Shown here piece by piece: positions 1 through 8,046 of a DNA stretch of 14,965 nucleotides (position 1 is its first letter; each line of letters opens with the position of its first letter). This stretch comes from Candidatus Bathyarchaeota archaeon (GTDB lineage: Archaea > Asgardarchaeota > Lokiarchaeia > Sigyniarchaeales > Sigyniarchaeaceae). The stretch is from NCBI GenBank assembly GCA_014729935.1, contig WJJB01000183.1:1-14965 (forward strand), written 5' to 3'. The translations under genes were made by a program, and so were the position numbers. The notes under the pieces were generated by a model. The model had not been told where the DNA came from. It did not search any database and saw nothing but the letters and a program-made list of their open reading frames with translations.

Positions 1-1988
1 AAGGTATCCAATCCCCGTCGCAGGTCCTCCGGATGCACGAAATCAATCGCGCTTTTTCCTATCATTTCCTCCTTTCGATATCCCAGCAGATTGAGTTGGT
101 TCTCGTTAACAAATTCATGGTTCATCTTCTCATCAAGCAAGCTGACGAGATCACTCGCGTTCTCGAGCATGATTCTATATCGGGCTTCTGAGACCCGTAA
201 TTTTTGCTCGGCGATTTCCCGTTCCCAGGCATTGCTGAAAATTTCTCCCAGTATTTTCAACAGGAATAAGTTATCCTTGTAGATATTCAAAGTCTTGACA
301 CCAAAGGTGAATAGCAGTACCCCTGTGATACCTCCTTGAATCGCAACAGGTATGAGCAGCGCACCAGTGGCATCACACGACTCCAAGTAATGCCTGAATT
401 CCAAAGCATCACTTGGGAAGGCATCAAGATCGTTGTAATGAAATATCTCTTCAGATTCTAAAGGCTTGGCAAGCCATGAAAAGCTTGAATTTGAGATTTT
501 TTCCAATTCTTGCTCCAAGGTTACATTATCGTCACGTGCCCACCCGCCTAATGATGACACCTCATCCCGATTCCCTGAAAAAGTCATGAAAATTGCCTGA
601 TCGGCTTGCAAGGTCGTAGCAATTGATTCCAGTGAATTTTCCACGGTTTTTAGCACGTTTTCTGGAAAAACATTGATGAATCTCGTGGACATGGAGGAAA
701 TCATTTTTTCTAATGCTAATCTTTGTCTCATGACTGCCTCCATCTCCCTGATGGAAGTGATATCTGTTAAAACCGCAAATCGTCCCTCATAAACTCCTTG
801 ATTGTCGAATAAGCCATTCGCGGATACAATTACACGCACGGGACTTGCTTCCTTAGTCATCAAGGTGATTTCATATCTTGATGGTTTCCCTTCCTTTCCT
901 TTCTGAATCTCCCGTGTTAGCACATCTCTTTCTTCAGGTAAGACGAGTTCCCTGACATGTGTACCAATCAATTCCCCACGAGAATATCCCAATAATTCGC
1001 ACATGGCATCATTGCAGTAAGTTAAAAAACCCAAATTATCTTGAATAACGAATGCATCACTCATGGTTTCGATCAGAGACCTGTACTTTTCCTCACTTGT
1101 TATTAGATCAGCCCGGGCACGATAGTAAAGCATTGAGTTTGCAATGATTTCTGCAAGTATTGTCAGGATTGGTTGAAACAATTCCAAGTTTTCGTTAGAC
1201 GGGTTATCAAAGAGGAGGCACATGAAGCCGAGTGCGTTCCCGCTAAATATCAGGGGCATGATAATGCAAGATCCAGAGCCATTTTCCTCCAAGAACTTCC
1301 TCTCTGGTGCCGCTTCTGGTGGGAGGTGTGCGGTATCCTCGATCCATACAATTTCCTTCTGAAACACCTTGGATAACAACCAAGATCTGGTATCAATGGG
1401 TGAATCTTGGAATCTGGAATGCAATTTTGTCCTGCCTGCATTCCATTCATGGGTGATGGTAAGTTTTTCACCACTCTCGTCCAGTTGTGATATGAGACAA
1501 ATTGAGGCATTGAAGAACTCACCTGAGAGACCAAGAACCTCCACGATGACTTCGTGGTAATTAATTAAACTGTAATTCATCAATCGTGAAGAGATAGTGT
1601 TGACCACATGCTCGAATTCTGCCACTCGTTGAATTTCTTGTTCATATTTCTTCCTAGCCGTGATCTTCCGCCCGTAGAAATTGAGAGTGTTACACTCATC
1701 GACAGGAATGATATCAAACAGGAAAATATCCTCCTCATTGCTGATTTCAATACTTAATTGCTTCCCGCTGGTTCTTGCTGCATAGATGTTACCATCCCAG
1801 AACCCGGGAATTCGGGTTCCGACGCCACATTCCCAATTCTCAAAGAGTGTTTTGCATCCTTCGTTCGCGTAGCAGATTATATCACTATCATCTATCCTGA
1901 AGATGGGATTGGGATTATTAACCACGAAACTATCCAATCCCTCGGTATTACCTCCAGTGGTACCAATATTCCGTTTCACGCATATCAC
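1..1988 (-). CDS. PAS/GAF multi-domain sensor protein, probable histidine kinase (C-terminus beyond left edge)
   Basis: The reverse strand is open without a stop from position 1988 to the left edge, about 662 codons; the end is missing. Reading it out gives an N-terminal PAS-like domain (residues about 18-110, with NPNPIFRIDDSD and YANEGCKTLF), a GAF domain (about 125-285), a PAS domain (about 295-420, with SLIETMSDAFVIQDN and LGYSRGELIG), a second GAF domain (about 430-590) and the beginning of a third PAS domain (from about 600, with IGKSAIDFVHPEDL). This order is typical of archaeal cytosolic sensor kinases, so a DHp/ATPase core probably follows outside the window; that part is inference. 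No membrane segment is seen. The start is a GTG at 1988 or 1979, only 2 or 11 bases after the stop of the upstream kinase, so the two genes are almost certainly one transcript and perhaps translationally coupled. The ligand is unknown. Confidence 0.85.
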   Translation of the reverse strand, partial: MICVKRNIGTTGGNTEGLDSFVVNNPNPIFRIDDSDIICYANEGCKTLFENWECGVGTRIPGFWDGNIYAARTSGKQLSIEISNEEDIFLFDIIPVDECNTLNFYGRKITARKKYEQEIQRVAEFEHVVNTISSRLMNYSLINYHEVIVEVLGLSGEFFNASICLISQLDESGEKLTITHEWNAGRTKLHSRFQDSPIDTRSWLLSKVFQKEIVWIEDTAHLPPEAAPERKFLEENGSGSCIIMPLIFSGNALGFMCLLFDNPSNENLELFQPILTILAEIIANSMLYYRARADLITSEEKYRSLIETMSDAFVIQDNLGFLTYCNDAMCELLGYSRGELIGTHVRELVLPEERDVLTREIQKGKEGKPSRYEITLMTKEASPVRVIVSANGLFDNQGVYEGRFAVLTDITSIREMEAVMRQRLALEKMISSMSTRFINVFPENVLKTVENSLESIATTLQADQAIFMTFSGNRDEVSSLGGWARDDNVTLEQELEKISNSSFSWLAKPLESEEIFHYNDLDAFPSDALEFRHYLESCDATGALLIPVAIQGGITGVLLFTFGVKTLNIYKDNLFLLKILGEIFSNAWEREIAEQKLRVSEARYRIMLENASDLVSLLDEKMNHEFVNENQLNLLGYRKEEMIGKSAIDFVHPEDLRRGLDT

Positions 1989-1990
1989 TT

Positions 1991-4900
1991 CTAGTATGAC
2001 TCGCAGCTAATTGGCATGATTAGTCTGAATAAAGCACCACTTGGTTCCAAGTTTTCCACTACCACCGTTCCCCCATGCTTGTGTACAATTTCTTTCACTA
2101 TAGAAAGGCCAAGTCCGATTCCCGTTGGTTTTGTCGTGAATAATGGCTCGAATATCTTAGCTATATCCCCAGGGGGGATGCCAGGTCCAGTATCAGCAAT
2201 TTCAATCAAGAGGTTCCCATCATCCATTCTCGTTCCGATAATTATGGTTCCCCTGCCCTCCATTGCTTGAACAGCATTGGTGAGAAGGTTCTTAAGGGCG
2301 ATCTTGAAATATATCGGGTCGAGTTTTAGATCCGGCATGTCAGGAGATAGTCGGTTCTCAATTGTAATGCCTTCTGGAAGGATCAATTCCTGCAGGCTTT
2401 CTTGGATGATATCATTAATGTTTGATTCAATGAGTAATAGTTTCTTCAATTTCGTGAATATTAACATGTCCTTGATTATGATGGAGGAGCGTTCCAATTC
2501 CTCCTTCAAGATATCCAAGTGACGTCGAACCTTGTCATCCACATCACAGAGTTTCATGTTAAGGTAATATAGCGAGTTGTTCATTATCCCGAGGGGATTC
2601 CTGAGCTCGTGGCTTATGCTTCCAGCAAGCTTGCCAATGGTTGCTAGTTTTTGCTGTCGCAAGATTTTTTGCTGTGCTTCTTGGAGTTCCTTGGTTCTTT
2701 GCTCCACGCGATGCTCGAGCTCATCATTGAGATGTTTCAATGCCCTTTCACTTTCGATTAGCGCCTTTTCGGCTCTTCGCTGCTTGAGAATACCATACAT
2801 TGACTTTGCGAATAGGTTTAATTGTTGCACATCATCTTCATTGTATGGATCCCGCTTGTTCCCCACACCAATCGCACCCACGATATCATTACCATCGAAT
2901 AATGGAATGGCCAAGTGACGCGTGAAGGGATAATGACCTTCAGGAAGTCCATGTTTGGTATTTAGATTCTCATAATCGTTATGGATGACGGCATGACGTT
3001 GGCGGATGCAATCAGCCCAAATCCCTGCTTCCTCTATGGGATAATGGGAGGGAAAATCAGTGGTGCATTGCTGGTGGACGGCATTAGACCACTTGAACAG
3101 GTTTATCTCACCCGTGCCCCCCTTAAATGTATGAAAATAGCCACCTTTACTTCTCGTGAGACGAACGGCATTCTCCAACACGAATTCGATGAAATCTCCC
3201 TCTTTTTCAAACTCGTGCTCGTGCATTTTTAATAATGCTTCCAATCTGCCCTGATTCAACTGTATCAAATCTAACGCTTTTCTAATGTGAGTCACGTCCC
3301 TTACAATGGATTGGATGATACCACCATCGATTGGCAACATTTTTGCATTGATATCCACGTCAATTTTATCCCCGTTCGCTCGTTGCAATCTTGAACTAAA
3401 TCTTGCTTCACCATGCTCTTTTAATTGTTGCAAGGCCCGGAGTGCCACGGGGTTATACTCTTCTACGTGCATTTCCATCACGTGTCGACCGCGTAATTCG
3501 GATGGGGGCATCCCCAGCATTTGAGAAGCCTCCTTGTTGATATCCAGTAGAATTCCATCTCTATCTAGAATCAAAATGGCATCATTAGATTCCTCGTATA
3601 ATGAACGAAATTTATGTTCTGAAGCTTTCAGGAGCCGTTCCGCGTTCTTGCGATCAGAGATATCATGCGCAGACATTGATACCAGGCACGTGTCACCCAA
3701 GTTAACCTTGATGATATTCGTCTCGAGGTATATGTATTCACCATTCTTTTTCTCGGCTTGATGCTCGAGATTAATGATATCAGCCATGGTGCTCGTTTTA
3801 AGGGCAGAAACGATTTTCTTGAATTTTTCCAAGCTATTCGAGTGGATGATGCCAAGAATATCGTCAAATCCGAAGAAATTCACTCCTAATAAATCACGCC
3901 ATGCTATATTCATCCATGTTGTGATGAACTTATCATCAAATTCCTTGTATGAAGCCATGAATAGGAGATCGTGAGATTTGTTGAAAACCAACTTGAAGCG
4001 TTCTTGGCTTTCCCTGATTTTCTGCTCTGCCAATTTCTGGGAGGTGATGTTATTGGCAACGATAAGCACGTGCACTCCACCTGGCAAGATGAGCCGGGAA
4101 GACTTGGTCTGCAAGTGGAGGATTTTTCCACTCTGATGCTTGATTTTCACGGTTATGGTTGGAAAATCCTTGCCATCAAGAACTTGGTTGAAAAAATGCC
4201 AATATTCATCCATCATGGCGGGTGAAAAGGAGGGTATCTCCATGAATTTCTTGCCCTTCACGTCTTCTTCTCGCACACCTAGAAGTCTCGTTGCAGCGGG
4301 ATTGATATCAACAATTGAGCCATCTGCTGCTAAAATTAAAATTAGTGAATTGGATTGCTCGAAGATCCCCCTGAATTTCTTCTCAGATTCTAGCAAAAAC
4401 AGCCCCGATTGACGGCGTTGCAGGGCATTCATGAACATCTCGCCAGATAATCGTAGGAGGAAGATGATATCTTCTGACCAAGATGCACCTGATGTAAAAT
4501 ATGTAAAAATTAGAACTCCCGTGATGGTACCATTTGTGGATATTGGTATGGCGATTAGCGATTGCACGCCAATATCCGCCAGGATTTTAACATCTTTCCG
4601 TGCTTCGGATGGTAATATGCTGATATCGTGTATGGCAACCACTATCGACTTCTCCAGGTTCTGAATTATCCACGATATCTCATCGCTATTGATAATAGCC
4701 TTAAATTCTTCGATGGTTGGAATGGAGATATCTTTCCTATACCAGAAATCAGAGCCATGGGAGATATTACTTTCCTTTATCACGTGGAGAGTGCAAACAT
4801 CTGCATCAAGGGTGGTACCGATCAAGCTAAGGGCCTTCTCTATCACTGGTTCCAGATCTTCTTGTCCAAGATTAATGAGATCGGTCGACATCTTGGCTAT

Positions 4901-5338
4901 TAACCTTTCCAAGCTCATTTGGACGTGTATATCATCGAGCATCTCTATATCTCGTTCTTGCTTGCTAATTGGATCAATTGGTTGGATTATTACATTAACT
5001 AGCTCACTTCCTTCAGGCTCAATACTCCTGATTAAAGTGAGATGCACATTCGTTGGAGAACTCGTGGTAGCAGGAAAAATCTGTGTTTTCATGCTGAATT
5101 TGGTTGGTTTATCGTTCCGTTTCATCTTGATGTCAAGAAGAAATTCAACTTGCAACCTTGAACCACTTTCCAAGAGATCCAAGAGGTTATTAAAGCGGAT
5201 TTCTCCTGATCCATTTCCTTTCAAACCAAGAATACTTGAAAAACGTTGATCGTGATGGATAAGCACCCCATCTTGAAATCTTGCGAAGCCAATACCCGCG
5301 CTATCAAGTATCTCCGATAGATATTCATTATCACGCAT
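1991..5338 (-). CDS. Multi-PAS/GAF sensor histidine kinase, soluble
   Basis: This 1115-residue protein senses an unknown signal and autophosphorylates a histidine with ATP. Domains in order: a degenerate PAS-like segment (about 5-110), GAF (143-315), PAS (320-440), PAS (445-565), PAS (565-690), GAF (700-860), a coiled coil (860-895, with ELEHRVEQRTKEL), a DHp/HisKA domain with the H-box SISHELRNP (phospho-acceptor His910), and a HATPase domain with N-box LLTNAVQA (Asn about 1021), G1 box DTGPGI (Asp about 1049), F box and G2 box GIGLGLSIVKE. All catalytic boxes are intact, so it should be an active kinase. There is no transmembrane segment, signal peptide, receiver or HPt domain. ATG at 5338 is chosen because a TATA-like element lies about 20 bases upstream, suggesting a leaderless mRNA. 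The next sensor gene begins 2 bases after its stop. The cognate response regulator is not in view, so the phosphoryl target is unknown. Confidence 0.95.
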   Translation of the reverse strand: MRDNEYLSEILDSAGIGFARFQDGVLIHHDQRFSSILGLKGNGSGEIRFNNLLDLLESGSRLQVEFLLDIKMKRNDKPTKFSMKTQIFPATTSSPTNVHLTLIRSIEPEGSELVNVIIQPIDPISKQERDIEMLDDIHVQMSLERLIAKMSTDLINLGQEDLEPVIEKALSLIGTTLDADVCTLHVIKESNISHGSDFWYRKDISIPTIEEFKAIINSDEISWIIQNLEKSIVVAIHDISILPSEARKDVKILADIGVQSLIAIPISTNGTITGVLIFTYFTSGASWSEDIIFLLRLSGEMFMNALQRRQSGLFLLESEKKFRGIFEQSNSLILILAADGSIVDINPAATRLLGVREEDVKGKKFMEIPSFSPAMMDEYWHFFNQVLDGKDFPTITVKIKHQSGKILHLQTKSSRLILPGGVHVLIVANNITSQKLAEQKIRESQERFKLVFNKSHDLLFMASYKEFDDKFITTWMNIAWRDLLGVNFFGFDDILGIIHSNSLEKFKKIVSALKTSTMADIINLEHQAEKKNGEYIYLETNIIKVNLGDTCLVSMSAHDISDRKNAERLLKASEHKFRSLYEESNDAILILDRDGILLDINKEASQMLGMPPSELRGRHVMEMHVEEYNPVALRALQQLKEHGEARFSSRLQRANGDKIDVDINAKMLPIDGGIIQSIVRDVTHIRKALDLIQLNQGRLEALLKMHEHEFEKEGDFIEFVLENAVRLTRSKGGYFHTFKGGTGEINLFKWSNAVHQQCTTDFPSHYPIEEAGIWADCIRQRHAVIHNDYENLNTKHGLPEGHYPFTRHLAIPLFDGNDIVGAIGVGNKRDPYNEDDVQQLNLFAKSMYGILKQRRAEKALIESERALKHLNDELEHRVEQRTKELQEAQQKILRQQKLATIGKLAGSISHELRNPLGIMNNSLYYLNMKLCDVDDKVRRHLDILKEELERSSIIIKDMLIFTKLKKLLLIESNINDIIQESLQELILPEGITIENRLSPDMPDLKLDPIYFKIALKNLLTNAVQAMEGRGTIIIGTRMDDGNLLIEIADTGPGIPPGDIAKIFEPLFTTKPTGIGLGLSIVKEIVHKHGGTVVVENLEPSGALFRLIMPISCESY

Positions 5339-5552
5339 TTGATTAAACCAACCAATTATATATCGTAGTATTCCAACTGCTGGATATTTGGACTGGGTTA
5401 TATGTTACCATGATGATACTCCCCAAATAAATTTCTATCGATGTTGGGAAAAATCGAACTTCATGGTGCATGTACAGATTCCTTGATATTACTGGAATCA
5501 TGAGAAAATCATTTTAAGAAGGTAGCACCTAAGATGCCTATAAGGTTCAGTA
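5339..5552. other. Divergent intergenic region
   Basis: This 214-base spacer separates the minus-strand kinase operon from the plus-strand DHp-like gene and must carry both promoters. On the plus strand, CATTTTAAG near 5509-5517 could be a TATA element for the gene at 5553, giving a leader of roughly 10 bases. A small inverted repeat AGGT-AGC-ACCT lies at about 5520-5530. I see no coding potential and no convincing structured RNA. Confidence 0.4.
5356..5363 (-). promoter_or_regulatory. Putative TATA box of the sensor-kinase operon
   Basis: Reading the minus strand, ATATATAA lies about 21 bases (centre) before the ATG at 5338. The spacing is slightly short of the usual archaeal 26 bases, so transcription would begin at or very near the start codon. 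An alternative A/T-rich element, AAATATCC, lies further upstream at about 5385-5392. Confidence 0.5.
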
Positions 5553-5795
5553 GTGAAGATTGGAAAAAGTGATATTCACATGTCTAGATTGAAAATCAAG
5601 CAAGCAATTGACCAACCCGATCTCGTGCAATCCATGAATGATCCACTTGCCATCATCAAGAACTCGCTTTTTTACCTTGAATTGAAGATGCAAGACATGG
5701 ATGGAAAGTCCAAGAAGCACTTTGGCATCATCAAGCAAGAGATCAACCGGTTGCAGCGAATCATCTCGAAGCTCGTCAACAGGAAACGGTATTGA
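5553..5795 (+). CDS. Small DHp-like (HisKA-fold) protein lacking the phospho-acceptor histidine
   Basis: The product is 80 residues from a GTG at 5553 (an internal ATG at 5580 is the alternative). Residues about 22-75 align without gaps to the DHp helices of the neighbouring 1115-residue kinase: about 19 of 51 positions are identical by hand alignment, including NPL/DPL, NSLYYL/NSLFYL, the central H at the helix turn and the KEE/KQE segment. The H-box SISHELRNP is replaced by DLVQSMNDP, so the phosphorylatable histidine is a glutamine. No ATPase domain follows; the frame stops at 5793-5795 and I found no continuation in another frame before the next gene. It could be a dimerisation partner or inhibitor of the kinase, or a decayed remnant of a duplicated kinase. 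The coding pattern looks intact, favouring a real gene. It lies divergent from the kinase operon and 76 bases upstream of the GTPase. Confidence 0.6.
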   Translation: MKIGKSDIHMSRLKIKQAIDQPDLVQSMNDPLAIIKNSLFYLELKMQDMDGKSKKHFGIIKQEINRLQRIISKLVNRKRY

Positions 5796-5840
5796 AATAC
5801 CAGCGGATCCACGCGTCGGGAGAATCCCGGCACGGTTAAT

Positions 5841-5848
5841 CTTTTTAA
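5841..5848 (+). promoter_or_regulatory. Putative TATA box of the small GTPase gene
   Basis: The element CTTTTTAA is centred about 27 bases before the ATG at 5872, which would place the transcription start at or next to the start codon (leaderless). No Shine-Dalgarno sequence precedes this ATG, which agrees with a leaderless mRNA. Confidence 0.5.
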
Positions 5849-5871
5849 GGTCAGGCGAGAACAATCTAATA

Positions 5872-6411
5872 ATGCTTTATCAAAAGATATTCCTTTTTGG
5901 TATTGACAAGTCTGGCAAAACGACGCTATCCCAAGCGCTCAGAACAGGTTCATATGAGGGAGATATCTTTCCAACCATTGACTTTGACGTTCGAGCCTTG
6001 TTCCTACAGCATTTCAAGGAGTCTATCGAATTCAAGGTATGGGATGCCCCAGGACAAGTGAAGTATAGGAATGATTGGGATGAGGGCTACAAGGCAGCAA
6101 ACTTGATGCTTTTCGTGGTAGATACTGCAGAAGATGACAGGTTCGGGGAGGTAAAAACCACCTTGGAGGGCGTGTTGAACAAGGAGGATGCTGCCGGCGT
6201 GCCGCTGATATTCTTGTTCCACAAGATAGACTTGGAGAAGGCAAAAGAAAATTATTACAAGGCCATGGATTACTTCAAGCCCACCCTTATCCCTGGCCGG
6301 GATGTGTATATCCTGCATACCTCGGTGAAAGATCAACGCACTCTCGATGACGTGAAGGAAGCAATTGCCATCATCGTCGAGAAATCAAGGTTGAGGCCTG
6401 CTTCCGCGTGA
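5872..6411 (+). CDS. Arf/Rag-like small GTPase
   Basis: This 179-residue Ras-superfamily GTPase shows the P-loop GIDKSGKTTL (10-19), switch I Thr35 in PTIDFDV (Arf-style PTIGFNV), switch II WDAPGQ (57-62) with the catalytic Gln62, HKID (117-120) in place of the usual NKxD, and a G5-like TSVKD near the C-terminus. WDxxGQ and PTI point to the Arf branch, whereas HKxD is characteristic of Rag GTPases and is also found in archaeal relatives. There is no Gly2 for myristoylation, no CAAX box and no N-terminal amphipathic extension, so membrane anchoring like eukaryotic Arf is not evident. The start at 5872 is preferred because the fold begins directly there and the frame upstream encodes an unrelated serine/arginine-rich stretch. 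Such GTPases are abundant in Asgard archaea; the partner and cellular role are unknown. The kinase/DHp neighbourhood suggests signalling. Confidence 0.9.
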   Translation: MLYQKIFLFGIDKSGKTTLSQALRTGSYEGDIFPTIDFDVRALFLQHFKESIEFKVWDAPGQVKYRNDWDEGYKAANLMLFVVDTAEDDRFGEVKTTLEGVLNKEDAAGVPLIFLFHKIDLEKAKENYYKAMDYFKPTLIPGRDVYILHTSVKDQRTLDDVKEAIAIIVEKSRLRPASA

Positions 6412-6431
6412 TAATTCGATAGGTTGCTTGA

Positions 6432-6452
6432 AATCCATGGCGATCATGGATT
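6432..6452 (+). repeat. Perfect 8-bp inverted repeat (hairpin) downstream of the GTPase gene
   Basis: AATCCATG at 6432-6439 and CATGGATT at 6445-6452 are perfect complements around a 5-base loop GCGAT, beginning 20 bases after the GTPase stop. It could be a transcript-end hairpin or a protein-binding palindrome for the aminotransferase promoter. No T-run follows, so a simple terminator is not supported. Confidence 0.5.
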
Positions 6453-6629
6453 GCAGGATTGCATGGGGTCTTCATTCACCGTGACCTTCATTTTGGTATT
6501 GCATCATCATCCATTACTCGAACACCACGCGCACATGTTTCATGCAAGGAATAAATGCCGCTAACACCTAGCCGTGAAAACGAATCCATTGAAAGAGGTA
6601 CTCTTGGTTAGATTCGTTTCGCATATACC

Positions 6630-6636
6630 AGGTGAT
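6630..6636 (+). promoter_or_regulatory. Shine-Dalgarno deciding the aminotransferase start
   Basis: AGGTGAT matches the archaeal anti-Shine-Dalgarno well and lies 3-4 bases before the ATG at 6640. The in-frame GTG at 6574 has no comparable site. This favours 6640 as the translation start. Confidence 0.55.
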
Positions 6637-6639
6637 TAC

Positions 6640-7998
6640 ATGGAATTCAAGGCACTTGCACGAACACCGATATTCAAAGCGCTTTCTACCACCGGAAAAC
6701 GAATTTTCCTACCCCAGGGAATCTTTTACTGGGCAGGCATGGCAAAAAAGAAGGCAAGCATCAATGGTACCATCGGCACAGCCATGGGAAACGAGATCAA
6801 GGATTTGCTGGAAGATGGAACCACAGGTCGTGGAACATTCTTCATAAAAAGCATGAAAGATCATCTTGGAACTGGCTTGAAAGCAGGAAATGTTGCTTCC
6901 TACGCGCCAATCGCGGGGTTACCGGATCTCAGGAGCACTTGGAGGGATTGGATCTTGGAGAAAACGGGATTGGCAGGTGGTGGGATGGAGGATGCCATCA
7001 CGCTTCCAGTGGTGACCAATGGACTCACGAACGGCATCTTTTTCATCGGCAAGTTGTTTGCCGATCCAGGGGACCACGTGCTTACTTCGAGCAAGCACTG
7101 GGGGAACTACGATACCATCCTGCATTTGAATCTCGGGGCCACCGTTAGCACTTTCAACACCTTCAAGGGAAAGGAATTCGATGTTGAAGATCTGGGGAAG
7201 CAGGTCCGAATCCTGCTGAAGAAGCAAGGCAAGCTTCTCCTTCTTCTCAACTTTCCTAATAATCCATCGGGGTACGTGCCAGATACAACTACCATGAAGC
7301 AGATCGCTTCCGAGGTCGACCAAGCCTGCAAGGAACTGGAAAAACCCCTCATCGTGATATGCGATGATGCTTACGAGGGATACATCTACGATGAAACGGC
7401 GGACACCCTTGGCTTGTTCCCGTACTTGGTCGAGCGGTGCAAGGATAACCCGCATCTTATCCCCGTCAAGCTGGATGGTGCATCTAAAGAATTACTATTC
7501 TATGGGGGGCGCGTGGGATTCATGACCTTCGCTGTTTCACCAGCATCAAAAGGTGTTCTCGAGGAAATCAAGAAAGAACTGGATAATAAGCTCTCTGGCA
7601 TGGTTCGAAGTACCATCTCCAACGCATCCCGGGTTTCTCAAGAATTGGTCCTCCAGCTCTTGTCGAACAAGGTGAAATCCTTCAAGGAACGGGGAGACGT
7701 GATTAACGTGCTCAAGGAACGATGGACCGTGTTCATGGAACAATGCAAGCAGATCGAAGCCACCAGTAAAGGGATCTATTTTGACCCATTTCAAGGTGGT
7801 TTCTTCGCGTTCCTGAATCTACCATCAAGCTTCCCTGCCAAGGAAATCGCGACCAAGCTCATCGACGATCACGCTCTCGGTGTTATTCCCATCGAGAAGC
7901 CGGACATCGGCGTGAACGGGATACGGATCGCATACTGTTCAATGCTCAAGAGCGAGATATCCAGTGCCATCGACGCGATTTCAAAAACTTTACAATAG
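6640..7998 (+). CDS. PLP-dependent aminotransferase, class I/II (fold type I)
   Basis: The 452-residue product is a fold-type I pyridoxal-phosphate enzyme that should transfer an amino group between an amino acid and a 2-oxo acid in the cytosol. Visible signatures are YAPIAGLPDLR (88-98, the cofactor-domain entry typical of the family), NFPNNPSG (204-211), CDDAYEGY (241-248, Asp contacting the pyridine nitrogen and Tyr the phenolate), and the Schiff-base lysine in GASKE (Lys283) followed by GGRVGF with the phosphate-binding Arg291. A C-terminal substrate-binding part carries NGIRIAYC, whose Arg would hold the substrate carboxylate. Length is somewhat above the usual 390-420 residues because of insertions around 60-80 and 105-120. 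A GTG at 6574 would add 22 residues that do not resemble the family. Substrate specificity cannot be read from the sequence. It stands alone, with a T-rich tract after its stop. Confidence 0.92.
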   Translation: MEFKALARTPIFKALSTTGKRIFLPQGIFYWAGMAKKKASINGTIGTAMGNEIKDLLEDGTTGRGTFFIKSMKDHLGTGLKAGNVASYAPIAGLPDLRSTWRDWILEKTGLAGGGMEDAITLPVVTNGLTNGIFFIGKLFADPGDHVLTSSKHWGNYDTILHLNLGATVSTFNTFKGKEFDVEDLGKQVRILLKKQGKLLLLLNFPNNPSGYVPDTTTMKQIASEVDQACKELEKPLIVICDDAYEGYIYDETADTLGLFPYLVERCKDNPHLIPVKLDGASKELLFYGGRVGFMTFAVSPASKGVLEEIKKELDNKLSGMVRSTISNASRVSQELVLQLLSNKVKSFKERGDVINVLKERWTVFMEQCKQIEATSKGIYFDPFQGGFFAFLNLPSSFPAKEIATKLIDDHALGVIPIEKPDIGVNGIRIAYCSMLKSEISSAIDAISKTLQ

Positions 7999-8007
7999 GT
8001 TCCATTC

Positions 8008-8019
8008 CTTTATTTTTTC
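8008..8019 (+). promoter_or_regulatory. T-rich tract: aminotransferase terminator and/or TATA element of the ROK gene
   Basis: CTTTATTTTTTC begins 10 bases after the aminotransferase stop. A T-run fits archaeal intrinsic termination. Its centre is also about 33 bases before the ROK ATG at 8047, so it can equally serve as the TATA region of the next gene with a leader of around 7 bases. The two roles cannot be separated by eye. Confidence 0.45.
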
Positions 8020-8046
8020 AAGCAACACCCCACACGGTGCAATGAT

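Noticed and set aside
4689..5249. A 186-codon open frame on the plus strand
   Set aside because: It lies entirely antisense to the N-terminal part of the large sensor kinase, whose PAS/GAF reading is convincing; the plus-strand translation is serine/isoleucine-rich without family features.
5701..5871. Upstream in-frame extension of the small GTPase
   Set aside because: The added 57 residues are serine/arginine-rich, overlap the DHp-like gene in another frame, and the GTPase fold begins exactly at the ATG at 5872.
6574..6639. GTG start giving a 22-residue longer aminotransferase
   Set aside because: No Shine-Dalgarno at that GTG, the extra residues do not look like the family, and the ATG at 6640 has AGGTGAT before it. 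It remains possible if the mRNA is leaderless.
6919..7455. A 178-codon minus-strand open frame
   Set aside because: It is antisense to the PLP-binding core of the aminotransferase and shows no domain features.
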